Positions 44,349 to 52,985 are shown, numbered from the stretch's first letter. The stretch: 64,000 bases of DNA from an uncultured Paenibacillus sp. (GCA_937895345.1 CALAWP010000010.1:30857-94856); one strand, 5' to 3'. The notes: generated by a model not told the origin, from the sequence alone. Program-made: numbers and translations.

Positions 44349-45494
44349 ATGAAAAAATCGTTGCTGGCCGTTGTTGTCCTGCTGCTGACCTTTGCCGCCG
44401 CCTGCTCGCAGGCTTCCAGAACGGAGCCGAGTCCGTCGCCGAGTCCGGCTCCCGCGGCGAGCGCGGGGAACGGAAACACGGCGGAACAGGATGAGAAGAA
44501 GGAGCTGCCCAAGGTCGCTTTCGTTTATATCGGCGTGCCGGGCGACGGCGGATGGACGTTCGAGCACGACAAAGGACGGATCGCGGTCGAGGAGGCGTAT
44601 GGCATAAAAGCGACGGTGATCGAGAACGTGCCGGAAGGGCCGGATGCGGAACGCGTGTTCGAGGAGCTTGCGCAGGATCACGACCTCATCTTCGGCACCA
44701 GCTTCGGCTATATGGATCCGATGTACAACGCCGCCCAAAAATATCCGGACGTCAAATTTATGCACGCCACCGGCTACAAGACGCTTCCGAACCTCGCCAC
44801 CTATCAGGGCAAAGGGTACGAACCCGGTTATTTGGCGGGATTGGCCGCCGGCATGCTGACCGAAAACAATAAAATCGGATATGTCGGCGCGTTCCCGATT
44901 CCGGAGGTCATTTATACGATCAACGCCTTCACCCTCGCCGCCCAAAGCGTCAATCCGGAAGCGGAAGTATCGGTCGTATGGAGCAATACGTGGTTCGATC
45001 CCGCGACCGAGAGACAAGCGGCCGTCACGCTGCTGGATCAAGGGGTCGACGTGCTGGCCAACTATCAGGATTCGCCCGCCGGCATCCAGGCCGCCGCAGA
45101 GCGGGGAGTATGGGGGATGGGCAACGACTCCGACATGAACCGGTTCGCCCCCGATACTTACGTTACGAATCCCGTGCTGAACTGGGGCCCGTATTACGTG
45201 GACGTCGTGCAAAGCGTCATCGACGGCACTTGGGATACCCATTCCTATTACGGCGGGATGAAGGAAGAAATGGTCGGCCTTGCCCCGTTCGGCAAGAACG
45301 TTCCCGCCGGCGTGCAGGAAGCGGTCGAAGCGACAAAAAAGGAGATGCTCGACGGGACGTTCGACGTCTTCACCGGTCCGATCTACGACCAGAACGGCGA
45401 GCTTAGGCTGGCAGAGGGCGAGACGTTGGCGCAGGAACAGATCTTGATCATGGATTACTTTGTTAAAGGCGTCAAAGGCTCGACAGGCCAGTAA
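44349..45494 (+). CDS. BMP-family substrate-binding lipoprotein
   Basis: 381 residues. Lipoprotein signal with lipobox FAAAC (Cys19), a Ser/Pro-rich linker, then a BMP/PnrA domain: KVAFVYIGVPGDGGWTFEH, FGTSFGYMDPMYNAA, YEPGYLAGLAAGMLTENNKIGYVG. BMP proteins capture purine nucleosides for ABC import. Its operon position, next to xanthine dehydrogenase and after the ATPase and permeases, supports a purine ligand. Being encoded five genes away from its permeases is unusual. Confidence 0.92.
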   Translation: MKKSLLAVVVLLLTFAAACSQASRTEPSPSPSPAPAASAGNGNTAEQDEKKELPKVAFVYIGVPGDGGWTFEHDKGRIAVEEAYGIKATVIENVPEGPDAERVFEELAQDHDLIFGTSFGYMDPMYNAAQKYPDVKFMHATGYKTLPNLATYQGKGYEPGYLAGLAAGMLTENNKIGYVGAFPIPEVIYTINAFTLAAQSVNPEAEVSVVWSNTWFDPATERQAAVTLLDQGVDVLANYQDSPAGIQAAAERGVWGMGNDSDMNRFAPDTYVTNPVLNWGPYYVDVVQSVIDGTWDTHSYYGGMKEEMVGLAPFGKNVPAGVQEAVEATKKEMLDGTFDVFTGPIYDQNGELRLAEGETLAQEQILIMDYFVKGVKGSTGQ

Positions 45495-45555
45495 GGCCGC
45501 ACATCTGCAAATCCGAGAATCTGCAAATCCGCATCAAAAGAAAGGAAGGCCGGCC

Positions 45556-46536
45556 ATGACCGTTACCGATCCCGTACTTTTGCATTTATGGCACCCCGTG
45601 CTGCAATCGAAGGATTTAACCGACCGTCCCGTTTCCGCAACGGTGCTGGGCGAGAGGGTCGTCGTGTTTCGAACGTCCGCGGGGGCGCGCGCCTTGAAGG
45701 ATTTATGCATTCACCGAGGCGTCCCTCTCTCGCTCGGGAAGGTGCGGGGCGACGAGCTTGTATGCGCCTATCACGGCTGGACGTACGACGGCTGCGGCGC
45801 CTGCACCCGCATCCCGTCGATGCCGGAAGGGAGCGCCATTCCGCTCAAAGCCCGCACTCCGGCCTACGCTTGCCGGGAAGCGCACGGATTCGTCTGGGTA
45901 TGCGTCGGCAATCCGCCGTCCGAGGAGCCGAACGTCGGAATGAATGGGCCTGGCGAAGGCTTCCGGCAGGTGTTGATGGGGCCGTACGAGCTGGAAGCCG
46001 CGGCGCCCCGGGTCGTGGAAAATTTTTTGGATATTTCGCATTTGATGTACGTGCATGAAGGGCTGCTGGGAGACAGCGGACATGCGGAAATTGGCGACTA
46101 TCGCGTCCATGAGGACGGAGGCTCGCTCAAGACGGACGAAATCGAGGTATTTCAGCCCGACCCCGACGGACGCGGAGCGGGCGTCGTCGCTGCCTATACG
46201 TACGAGGTTTACCATCCGGTAAGCGTATCGCTGTCGAAGCGTCTGGACCGGTCGGAGGACCGGTTTCATTTGTACTTGTTTGTGCTGCCGATAAGCGAAG
46301 GCCGAAGCGCGGTCTTTATGGTTATGGAGCGCAATTATGCGCTGGATGAGCCGGATGAGCCTTTTATCGCCTTTCAGGATAAGCTGCTCGAGCAGGACCG
46401 CGTCATCGTGGAAAGTCAAAAGCCCGAACTGCTGCCGCTCGATCTGCAGGCGGAGCTCCATCTCCGATGCGATCGGCTTGCGATCGCCTACCGGAAGCTG
46501 CTGCGGCGCTCCGGCGTAACGTTCGGCACGGCTTAA
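45556..46536 (+). CDS. Rieske non-heme iron oxygenase, oxygenase component
   Basis: 326 residues behind AAAGGAAGG. Rieske domain C51-x-H53 ... C70-x2-H73 (CIHRG; CAYHGW), and a mononuclear iron domain with ENFLDISHLMYVHEG (N155, D158, H161, H166). This pattern is that of the aromatic-ring and N/O-demethylating oxygenases (VanA, NdmA, PobA types). No reductase or ferredoxin gene is nearby, so it must borrow electron carriers. It ends the purine operon before a terminator, which suggests action on a purine derivative, such as removal of N-methyl groups. Substrate is a hypothesis. Confidence 0.88.
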   Translation: MTVTDPVLLHLWHPVLQSKDLTDRPVSATVLGERVVVFRTSAGARALKDLCIHRGVPLSLGKVRGDELVCAYHGWTYDGCGACTRIPSMPEGSAIPLKARTPAYACREAHGFVWVCVGNPPSEEPNVGMNGPGEGFRQVLMGPYELEAAAPRVVENFLDISHLMYVHEGLLGDSGHAEIGDYRVHEDGGSLKTDEIEVFQPDPDGRGAGVVAAYTYEVYHPVSVSLSKRLDRSEDRFHLYLFVLPISEGRSAVFMVMERNYALDEPDEPFIAFQDKLLEQDRVIVESQKPELLPLDLQAELHLRCDRLAIAYRKLLRRSGVTFGTA

Positions 46537-46541
46537 GGAGC

Positions 46542-46576
46542 GCGGCGCCGGGGCAGACCGGCGCCGCTTTTCTTTT
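46542..46576 (+). terminator. Terminator of the purine operon
   Basis: Perfect 10-bp stem GCGGCGCCGG (46542-46551) with CCGGCGCCGC (46558-46567), loop GGCAGA, followed by TTTTCTTTT. Confidence 0.92.
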
Positions 46577-46649
46577 GGCACCGGGATTGGTTATGATAGG
46601 ATTGGACGTCGATCGACTTCTGGATTACGACAAGAACGGGAGAGTTCCG

Positions 46650-47978
46650 ATGGATATACGCAAAATACGAAAGCTTAGACTTCATGACGCCGACCATGCG
46701 GGCTTCAGCGAAGACCGGGACGAATATGAAAAAGATTACGCCAGACTGATCCAGTCGCCGGCATTCCGGCGGCTTCAAGGCAAATCGCAGGTGTTCGGCG
46801 CCGGTTCGGGCGATTATTACAGGACCCGGCTGACGCATTCTCTGGAGGTGTCTCAGATCGCCCGCGAGGTGGCCCGGAGGCTGGGCAAGACTTACCCGTT
46901 TCTGTCCGCCAGCGGCCATCCCGGCCTGATGCTTGTCCCCGAGGTGGTGGAGTGCGCGTCGCTGGCCCACGATCTCGGTCATCCTCCGTTCGGCCATAAG
47001 GGAGAGGAAGTGCTGAACCGTCTGCTGCGCGAAAGGCATGGTTTGCCGTACGAAGGCAACGCCCAAAACTTTCGCATTCTCATGTTTCTGGAAAAGCGGG
47101 CCGGCAGCGAGAGAGGGCTGGACTTGACGGCGGCCGTCCTGCTGGCGGTCAACAAATATCCGTTCGACTTGAGCGAGCCGGGACGGATGAAGGGCGTTTA
47201 TCCGATGGAGTGGAAGGCGATCGAGCATCTCCGCCGCTTATGGGGCATGCCGGACGGCTGCAGAACGCTGGAAGCGCAGCTGATGGATTTGTGCGACGAC
47301 ATCGCCTATTCGACTCACGATATCGAAGACGGCATTCGCGCGGGCAAAATTTCGATGACCGAAGATTTGTTCGAGGATGACCGGCTGGTCGACAATGTCG
47401 TGCTCGAAATTACGTCCGATCCCGCGAGCATGGCCGCGGTGCATTGGGAGCAAACGAATTTAAAGGAGATGGTGACGTCCGTCCTGGCCGACTACTACCG
47501 CCAATGGAAAACGTTGTACGGCCAATTCGGCAGGGAAACGTCGCGTACGATGCGGGAGATGAAGGCGCGCTGGGTCAGCCGCTTCGCGAGCCAGGTCGGC
47601 ATCATCGACGATCCGAAGACGGGCTGGAAGCGGGTGACTTTCATCCGCGATGGCGCGGAGGACATGGATATGCTGCGGACGATGGAAATATTGAAAAAGC
47701 TGGCCTGGGTGACGATGATCAAAGATTTCCGCGTGCAGCGACTGCAGAAACGAAGCGAAAACATGCTGGTCCGGCTGTGGGAAAGCTTGCAGGACTACGA
47801 TACGGGACGCCTCATTTTGCCGCGCGACTGGGTGGAGCGCTATAACCGGCATCAGGCGGAATGGCCGTGGGAACGGCTGGCCGCCGATTATATCGCGGGC
47901 ATGACCGATTCTTATGCGGAAAAGGTCTATTCGGAGCTGTTTGCCAGCCGTTCGGGCTCGATATACGAGCGGGATTGA
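46650..47978 (+). CDS. dgt: Deoxyguanosinetriphosphate triphosphohydrolase (dGTPase)
   Basis: 442 residues from ATG 46650, six bases after GGGAGAG; upstream in-frame ATG 46593 lacks a good site. HD-domain phosphohydrolase: FRRLQGKSQVF, RTRLTHSLEVSQIAREVA, CASLAHDLGHPPFGHKGEE (metal HD), and DLCDDIAYSTHDIEDGI. Hydrolyses dGTP to deoxyguanosine and triphosphate, controlling dNTP balance. Position after the purine operon may be chance, since a terminator intervenes. Confidence 0.92.
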   Translation: MDIRKIRKLRLHDADHAGFSEDRDEYEKDYARLIQSPAFRRLQGKSQVFGAGSGDYYRTRLTHSLEVSQIAREVARRLGKTYPFLSASGHPGLMLVPEVVECASLAHDLGHPPFGHKGEEVLNRLLRERHGLPYEGNAQNFRILMFLEKRAGSERGLDLTAAVLLAVNKYPFDLSEPGRMKGVYPMEWKAIEHLRRLWGMPDGCRTLEAQLMDLCDDIAYSTHDIEDGIRAGKISMTEDLFEDDRLVDNVVLEITSDPASMAAVHWEQTNLKEMVTSVLADYYRQWKTLYGQFGRETSRTMREMKARWVSRFASQVGIIDDPKTGWKRVTFIRDGAEDMDMLRTMEILKKLAWVTMIKDFRVQRLQKRSENMLVRLWESLQDYDTGRLILPRDWVERYNRHQAEWPWERLAADYIAGMTDSYAEKVYSELFASRSGSIYERD

Positions 47979-48086
47979 AGGGGCGGCTTCGACGGCCGGC
48001 AGGATTGCGCAGAGCTTGGCTTAGCCGTGCCGGGAATTCCGCGGACCGGCAAGGGAGGACGCTGCGCGTTCCCTCGGTCTTAGAGT

Positions 48087-48100
48087 TGTAAGCGTTTTCT
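48087..48100 (+). promoter_or_regulatory. cre-like catabolite response element
   Basis: TGTAAGCGTTTTCT agrees with the cre consensus TGWAARCGYTWNCW at all positions. It lies 90 bp before the copper ATPase. No matched promoter was found, so its role is open. Confidence 0.4.
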
Positions 48101-48189
48101 GTTTTGCGCTCTGGCATGGATGTCCGCTCCCGCTCATATAGTGGATTAAGTACTGGCCCGGACTTGCCGGGTGCGGAAATCGGGGGACG

Positions 48190-50466
48190 ATGCGAATGGG
48201 CGGAGCGGCTGGATCGGGACATTCGGGCGGATGGGCCGAACTGGACTTGATGATTGAAGGGATGCATTGCTCGGCTTGCGCGTCCCGGATCGAGAGAGCG
48301 CTGGGCAAGATGGACGGCGTTCGGGAAGCGGCGGTCAGCTTTCCGCTTCGGACCGCCTGGGTGCAAATGGAGCCGGAGAAGGTGACGCCGGATCTTATTC
48401 GACGCAAGGTGGGCCAGCTCGGCTTCTCGGCCGCATTTCGCGGACCTGCGGGGGAAGGATTGGAGTCGGAGAGGCGGCGGCTGGCCTTCAGACTGGCGGC
48501 GTCCGTTCTGATGACGCTGCCGCTGCTGGCGGGGATGGCGCGCCATATGCCCGGACTTGCGCCCGTCTTCGACTGGTTGCCGGATTGGCTGCAGCTGCCG
48601 TGGCTGCAGCTCGCGCTTGCCACGGCGATTCAGTTTGTGATCGGCATGCCGTTTTATTTCGGCGCCTATTATGCGCTGAGACAAAGAAGCGCCAATATGG
48701 ATGTGCTCGTGGCCGTCGGCACGAGCGCCGCTTATTTGTACAGCCATTACGTCGTATTTCGGGAAGGGGCTTTCTTTGGGTCGGGGGAGGCGCTGCACGG
48801 GGCTCCCGTCTACTTCGAAACGTCGGCCGTCGTCATGACCGCCGTGCTTCTCGGCAAATATATCGAAGCGACGATGTCGCTGCGGGCCAGACAGGATTCG
48901 GACGGCTTCGGCAAGCTTCAAGCCGCGACGGCCAAGGTAGCGAAGGAAGGCGGCGTCGAGGAAGTCCGGACGGAATACGTGCGGGAAGGCGACGTCGTCA
49001 TTGTCGGTCCGGGCGAGCTCATTCCGGTCGACGGCATCGTGAGCGAAGGCGAATCGGCGGCGGACGAAGCGCTGCTGACGGGTGAGAGCCGGCCCGTGCC
49101 GAAGCGGGCGGGCGACAAAGCATGGGCGGGGACGCGCAACGATTACGGCACGCTGACGCTGGTGACGACCGCTGCCGGCCACTCCGCCATGCTGAGCCGC
49201 ATTCGCCAGCTGGTCAAGCAAGGCGAGCGGTCGAAATCGGCGCTGCAGAGACAGGCGGACGCCGCGGCGGCCTGGTTCGTCCCGGCAATGCTCATCTTAG
49301 CGGCTGCAACCTTCGTCGCGTGGGCGGCCATCGTCCAGCCGGGCGATTGGCGGCACGCCGCCACCTGCGCCATTGCGGTGCTGCTGGCGGCGTGCCCTTG
49401 CGCTCTCGGGCTTGCCGCGCCGATCTCGCTGCTGATCGCCTCGGGCCGGCTGGCCCGAAGAGGCATTATTGCAAAGGAAGCGGAAGCGGTGGAGAAGCTG
49501 GCGAGCGTTGACACGTTCGTGTTTGACAAAACCGGCACATTGACGGAAGGCTCGCCGCGCGTCGCCGCCGTCAAGCCTTTCGGCATCGGCGCCGCGTCGC
49601 TGCTGCGGCTGGCCGCGGCTTTGGAATACGGTTCCGCCCATCCGCTGGCGGCCGCCGTCCGGAAAGAGGCGCAGCGGCAAGGGATAACGCCGCCGTCCGC
49701 CGCCAACCCGGCATATTTTCCCGGAAAAGGAGCGATCGGGGATGTGCAGGGACGCTTCTCCGCGATCGGCAACGCCCGGTTCATGGAAGAGCTGGGCGTC
49801 GAACTGGACAAAGAAGTTCGGCTGGCGGCCGCATGGCGGGAGCGGATGGGAGAAACGGTGCTGTATGTCGCACTGGATCGGAACGGCGTCGGGATGATCA
49901 GCTTCACGGATGCCATTAAGCCGAGCGCTTCGGCCATGCTGTCGTCGCTTGGCCGGCTGGGGGTGACGCCCGTCATCGCGACCGGCGACCATCCGGCCCC
50001 GGCTTCGGCCGTCGCCCGGGCGCTCGGCATCCGCGAGGTTCACGCTTCGATGCTGCCCGAGGACAAGCTGCAGCTGATTGAAAGGCTGAAGGGGAAAGGC
50101 AAGCGGGTCGCGATGGCCGGCGACGGCTGGAACGATGCGCCGGCCCTGGCGGCGGCTGACGCGGGAATTGCCATGGGAAGCGGAGCGGACGCCGCGCTGG
50201 ACGCCGGGCATATTACGCTTCTATATCCCGGGCTGTCGGGCATCGCGGAAACGATCCGGATCAGCCGGCTGACAATCCGCAACATCCGTCAAAATCTCGC
50301 TTTTGCCTTGCTGTACAATGCCGCCATTATTCCGTTCGCCATGCTCGGCTGGCTGCAGCCGTGGATGGCCGGCACGGCGATGGCGCTCAGCTCGGTATCC
50401 GTCGCCGGCAATGCGCTCCGGCTGAGAGCTTCGCTGCGTTCGGCGGCCGGCGGGGATTCGCGATGA
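48190..50466 (+). CDS. Copper-translocating P1B-type ATPase (CopA/FixI-like)
   Basis: 758 residues (ATG 48190; ATG 48196, eight bases after GGGGGA, is equally plausible). One N-terminal HMA domain with GMHCSACA (Cys27, Cys30), eight helices, actuator TGES, membrane metal site CPC (402-404), phosphorylated Asp446 in DKTGTLTEG, HP motif SAHPLAAA and hinge GDGWNDAPAL. Moves Cu(I) across the membrane. Coupled by ATGA to a SafE-like gene, and a FixH-like gene is close by, which points to the FixI/CcoI group that supplies copper to cytochrome oxidase; plain copper export is the other option. Confidence 0.9.
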   Translation: MRMGGAAGSGHSGGWAELDLMIEGMHCSACASRIERALGKMDGVREAAVSFPLRTAWVQMEPEKVTPDLIRRKVGQLGFSAAFRGPAGEGLESERRRLAFRLAASVLMTLPLLAGMARHMPGLAPVFDWLPDWLQLPWLQLALATAIQFVIGMPFYFGAYYALRQRSANMDVLVAVGTSAAYLYSHYVVFREGAFFGSGEALHGAPVYFETSAVVMTAVLLGKYIEATMSLRARQDSDGFGKLQAATAKVAKEGGVEEVRTEYVREGDVVIVGPGELIPVDGIVSEGESAADEALLTGESRPVPKRAGDKAWAGTRNDYGTLTLVTTAAGHSAMLSRIRQLVKQGERSKSALQRQADAAAAWFVPAMLILAAATFVAWAAIVQPGDWRHAATCAIAVLLAACPCALGLAAPISLLIASGRLARRGIIAKEAEAVEKLASVDTFVFDKTGTLTEGSPRVAAVKPFGIGAASLLRLAAALEYGSAHPLAAAVRKEAQRQGITPPSAANPAYFPGKGAIGDVQGRFSAIGNARFMEELGVELDKEVRLAAAWRERMGETVLYVALDRNGVGMISFTDAIKPSASAMLSSLGRLGVTPVIATGDHPAPASAVARALGIREVHASMLPEDKLQLIERLKGKGKRVAMAGDGWNDAPALAAADAGIAMGSGADAALDAGHITLLYPGLSGIAETIRISRLTIRNIRQNLAFALLYNAAIIPFAMLGWLQPWMAGTAMALSSVSVAGNALRLRASLRSAAGGDSR

Positions 50467-51149
50467 CGCTTACGCTGCAGTCGATCGGATTGATTATGCT
50501 GACCGGCCTGTTCAGCGCGCCGCACTGCATCGGCATGTGCGGCGGCATCGTGACGGCGGTGACGCTGCAGACGCCGGCCCGGCCGCTTCGCTCTATCTTG
50601 CTGTACAACGCCGGCCGCATCGTGTCCTATGCAACGCTGGGCGCGGCCATGGGCGCCGCCGGCTCCTTCGTCGACATGGCGGGCCGGCTGGCCGGCATAA
50701 GGGGACTGGCGTCCATCGTCGGAGGCTGCTTTGTGTTGTTATGGCTGTGGCGGAGGTTTCAGCTTCCATTGCTGGGCCGGCTGTCGGGCGCGCTGCACCG
50801 GCGGCTTTCCGCCGCGGCGCCCGGCTCAACGCGGGGCGAGACGGCCCATCTGCTGGCGACGGGAGCCGCCTTCGGCTTTTTGCCTTGCGGCTTGACCTAC
50901 GCGATGGCCATGAACGCCGCGGCGTCCGGCTCGTTGCCGGCCGGCGCGGCCGTCATGGCCTTGTTCGGCCTGGCGACGCTGCCGGCGCTCGCCGCCGCCG
51001 CTTCGATCGCGGCATTTGCCGGCAAGCGATGGCGGCGGTTCATGCGCCAAGCCGCCGCGGTTTCGGCAATCGCGATCGGCGTGCTGTCCATCATGCGCGG
51101 CCTGGCGGCCAGCGGCATCGTTCCGTCCGTCAGCCCTTGGCTGTGGTGA
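50463..51149 (+). CDS. SafE/DsbD_2-family membrane protein (oxidase-assembly type)
   Basis: 228 residues, about six helices, start ATG 50463 overlapping the ATPase stop. Two signature loops with Cys: SAPHCIGMCGGIV near residue 18-30 and GFLPCGLTYAMAMNAA near residue 138-152. Proteins of this type are usually annotated as sulfite exporter TauE/SafE, but they commonly sit beside CcoI/FixI copper ATPases. Cys-based handling of copper or reducing power during oxidase assembly is likely. Confidence 0.82.
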   Translation: MTLTLQSIGLIMLTGLFSAPHCIGMCGGIVTAVTLQTPARPLRSILLYNAGRIVSYATLGAAMGAAGSFVDMAGRLAGIRGLASIVGGCFVLLWLWRRFQLPLLGRLSGALHRRLSAAAPGSTRGETAHLLATGAAFGFLPCGLTYAMAMNAAASGSLPAGAAVMALFGLATLPALAAAASIAAFAGKRWRRFMRQAAAVSAIAIGVLSIMRGLAASGIVPSVSPWLW

Positions 51150-51253
51150 CGGTATTCGTCTTCTCTATCGGCCTTGCCGGAAAAATGCACAAGCACTCCG
51201 GCTCCTTGTCGCATAGCTTGTATCAAGAAATCATTGCGACAGGAGGCTGCGGT

Positions 51254-51838
51254 ATGAGAAGAAAATCGGTACGTCGTTACGTTTCGCGATCCAGAAGGCC
51301 GGTGAGACGCTACGTTTCGCGTTCAAGAAGGACGAGAAGAAGAGTTGGGATCCGGGCGCGCACGTTCGACTTTGTCGCTTTTGACAGAGCCGCTTCGCTT
51401 TCCCGGCAAACGACCTGCGCCAGAACGGAAAGAATATGCACGCTGCGCGAGCCTATCGCCAGAACCTGTCTGCAGTACCAGAACAGGCTGATCACGTATT
51501 CGTGCAGACAAAGCAGGGCCGGCAGGGCCGTGCTGCGCTTGTCTGTGACGGTGCCTACGGCTCAGGAGGGCGTATTGGCCGCCAATCCGGGCGTCAGGCT
51601 TTGCATTCAGAACCGCGTTCAGGACTTTAGAAGCTACTTTTTGTCCCGCATCAGTCTGAACGATATCCGCCGCGAAGATTTTTACAACAATCGGATCAAT
51701 TTGCTGCGCGCGCGGGCCGAGGCGACTTACCGCAACGGGCTTCGAGAATGTCTTTCCGTCTTTTTGGGAGCGGCGGAAGTGGACAGATTCGTCGGATCGC
51801 TGCAGGTGACGAGCAGCTTTGCTTTTAACCCGTCCTGA
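51254..51838 (+). CDS. Arg-rich hypothetical protein, perhaps spore-associated
   Basis: 194 residues behind AGGAGG (seven-base spacing). The N-terminus holds a duplicated basic unit (RRYVSRSRRPV then RRYVSRSRRTR, residues ~6-30), encoded by a near-exact DNA duplication at about 51264-51330. The remainder is soluble-looking, with four or five Cys between residues 50 and 120 and Arg throughout. No family recognised. Such basic repeats occur in spore coat or DNA-binding proteins of Bacillales, and a CATA box resembling a sigma-K/E -10 is upstream at 51212-51219. That link is inference. Its own terminator follows. Confidence 0.7.
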   Translation: MRRKSVRRYVSRSRRPVRRYVSRSRRTRRRVGIRARTFDFVAFDRAASLSRQTTCARTERICTLREPIARTCLQYQNRLITYSCRQSRAGRAVLRLSVTVPTAQEGVLAANPGVRLCIQNRVQDFRSYFLSRISLNDIRREDFYNNRINLLRARAEATYRNGLRECLSVFLGAAEVDRFVGSLQVTSSFAFNPS

Positions 51839-51866
51839 GCGATTCGGTATATTGCTTGCAAATTCG

Positions 51867-51898
51867 CACCGCGCGCTGCTTCTCGGCGCGCGGTGTTT
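51867..51898. terminator. Terminator between two convergent genes
   Basis: Perfect 10-bp stem CACCGCGCGC (51867-51876) with GCGCGCGGTG (51886-51895), then TTTCGTT. It may serve both the Arg-rich gene and the convergent FixH-like gene. Confidence 0.75.
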
Positions 51899-51935
51899 CG
51901 TTGCATGACGGCGGCCGGCCGACGCATGCGAATCG

Positions 51936-52427
51936 TTAATAAACGGCCTTTAACGTGCGCGAGAAGCTGAAAGCCTCTCCGCCTTCCGGGGGCTCCACCC
52001 GCAGCGTCGCTTTCCATAAGCCGGGCATTAACGGGACGCCTTGGCCGACATAAGTGCCGGGTTCCGTTTCCGTTAACCGGAACGGGTAGTCGCCGCACAA
52101 CATGCCCGGCATTTCGAGCAAGACGCTGAGTCCGGCGTTCTCGATCGGCGTGCCGTCCGGCCGGGCAAGCGTTATAACGAACTCATTTTCCTCCAGGACG
52201 GAGGCAGGATAAGCGGCGATCGTCCAATCGGCGGTTCCCCGCTCGAAGGCGTGGACGGTCGAAGCCGGATCGGCCGCGTCAGCCGGTCCGGTGGCGGCGA
52301 ACAGCGCCGCCGCCGCTGCTGCGGCGCCGCCGATGGCGGCCAGCGCCCAGAAGGAGCGGAGCTTCCTCCGTTGGCCGGAAGCGGCCGCGCGAACGTTGCT
52401 CTCATCGGCTCTCTCTAATTCGTGCAT
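51936..52427 (-). CDS. FixH/YtkA-like membrane-anchored protein
   Basis: 163 residues, ATG 52427 behind GGGAGG. Cytoplasmic start, one helix (~27-52), then an exported beta-sandwich. The pattern TLARPDGTPIENAGLSVLLEM, PGMLCG, TEPGTYVGQGVPLMPGLW and KATLRV is that of YtkA/FixH domains. FixH/CcoH helps cbb3 or caa3 oxidase copper-centre assembly. The Met and Cys in EMPGMLCG could bind copper. It converges on the copper ATPase/SafE genes. A 12-bp palindrome (AGGCG-AA-CGCCT) sits immediately before the ATG. Confidence 0.75.
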   Translation of the reverse strand: MHELERADESNVRAAASGQRRKLRSFWALAAIGGAAAAAAALFAATGPADAADPASTVHAFERGTADWTIAAYPASVLEENEFVITLARPDGTPIENAGLSVLLEMPGMLCGDYPFRLTETEPGTYVGQGVPLMPGLWKATLRVEPPEGGEAFSFSRTLKAVY

Positions 52428-52551
52428 AGGCGTTCGCCTCCCGTGAATTCGTCGCGCGCGGTGCGCCCTATTACATATGCGGCCGGCGCCCGGCCTATGA
52501 CGCCGACGGAAGCCGGCGGGGCCGAATTCGCAACAATTGCCTATTTCGTCA

Positions 52552-52580
52552 TAGACAAACCGCCCGATCGGGTGTATAGT
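52552..52580 (+). promoter_or_regulatory. Promoter of the cobalamin locus
   Basis: -35 TAGACA (52552-52557), 17-bp spacer, -10 TATAGT (52575-52580). Transcription would start just before the riboswitch P1 stem. Confidence 0.6.
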
Positions 52581-52602
52581 TACTACTGAATTTCATATCG
52601 GG

Positions 52603-52838
52603 GCAATCAGGTGCCGATACGATGGCTGTCAGCAGCCGTTCCGCCAGCGATGGCGGTTCAATCGTTGAGGCTTAATAGGGAAGCCGGTGCAAATCCGGCG
52701 CGGACCCGCCACTGTAAGAATGGGCTGCACGAGTTTAACGGACTCGAGCGGCCGGCGCTGCGGCAAGCACGTCACTGAGCCATCGGGCTTGGGAAGACGC
52801 CGCGGCGTTCATTCGAGCCAGGAGACCTGCCTGATTGC
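52603..52838 (+). promoter_or_regulatory. Cobalamin (B12) riboswitch
   Basis: AdoCbl-type aptamer. P1 is an 8-bp stem, GCAATCAG (52603-52610) with CTGATTGC (52831-52838). Inside are the conserved AATAGGGAAGCCGGTG core from 52674, the B12 box GCCACTG at 52708-52714, and the AGCCAGGAGACCTGCC element at 52815-52830. It lies in the leader of btuF, so it should shut off B12 uptake and assembly genes when cobalamin is bound. Confidence 0.95.
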
Positions 52839-52915
52839 GAGAACGCCGAAACCTACGAGGACTTAGGGAGGTGTTGGAAGAGCGGGATCGCTGCGGCTGC
52901 GGCGGTCTTACAGGG

Positions 52916-52951
52916 GCGTTTCCGGCACAGGTTCGGGGATGCTTTTTTTTT
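52916..52951 (+). terminator. Riboswitch expression platform (attenuator)
   Basis: GCGTTTCCG (52916-52924) pairs with CGGGGATGC (52934-52942), including three G-U pairs, followed by nine Ts. Lies between the aptamer and btuF, the usual place for a transcription-termination switch. Confidence 0.72.
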
Positions 52952-52985
52952 GTGTTCATAAAAATATACAGGGGTGGAACTTGGA

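Noticed and set aside
46650..47978. dGTPase as part of the purine degradation operon
   Set aside because: A strong terminator with perfect 10-bp stem separates it from the Rieske gene, so shared function is not supported by transcription.
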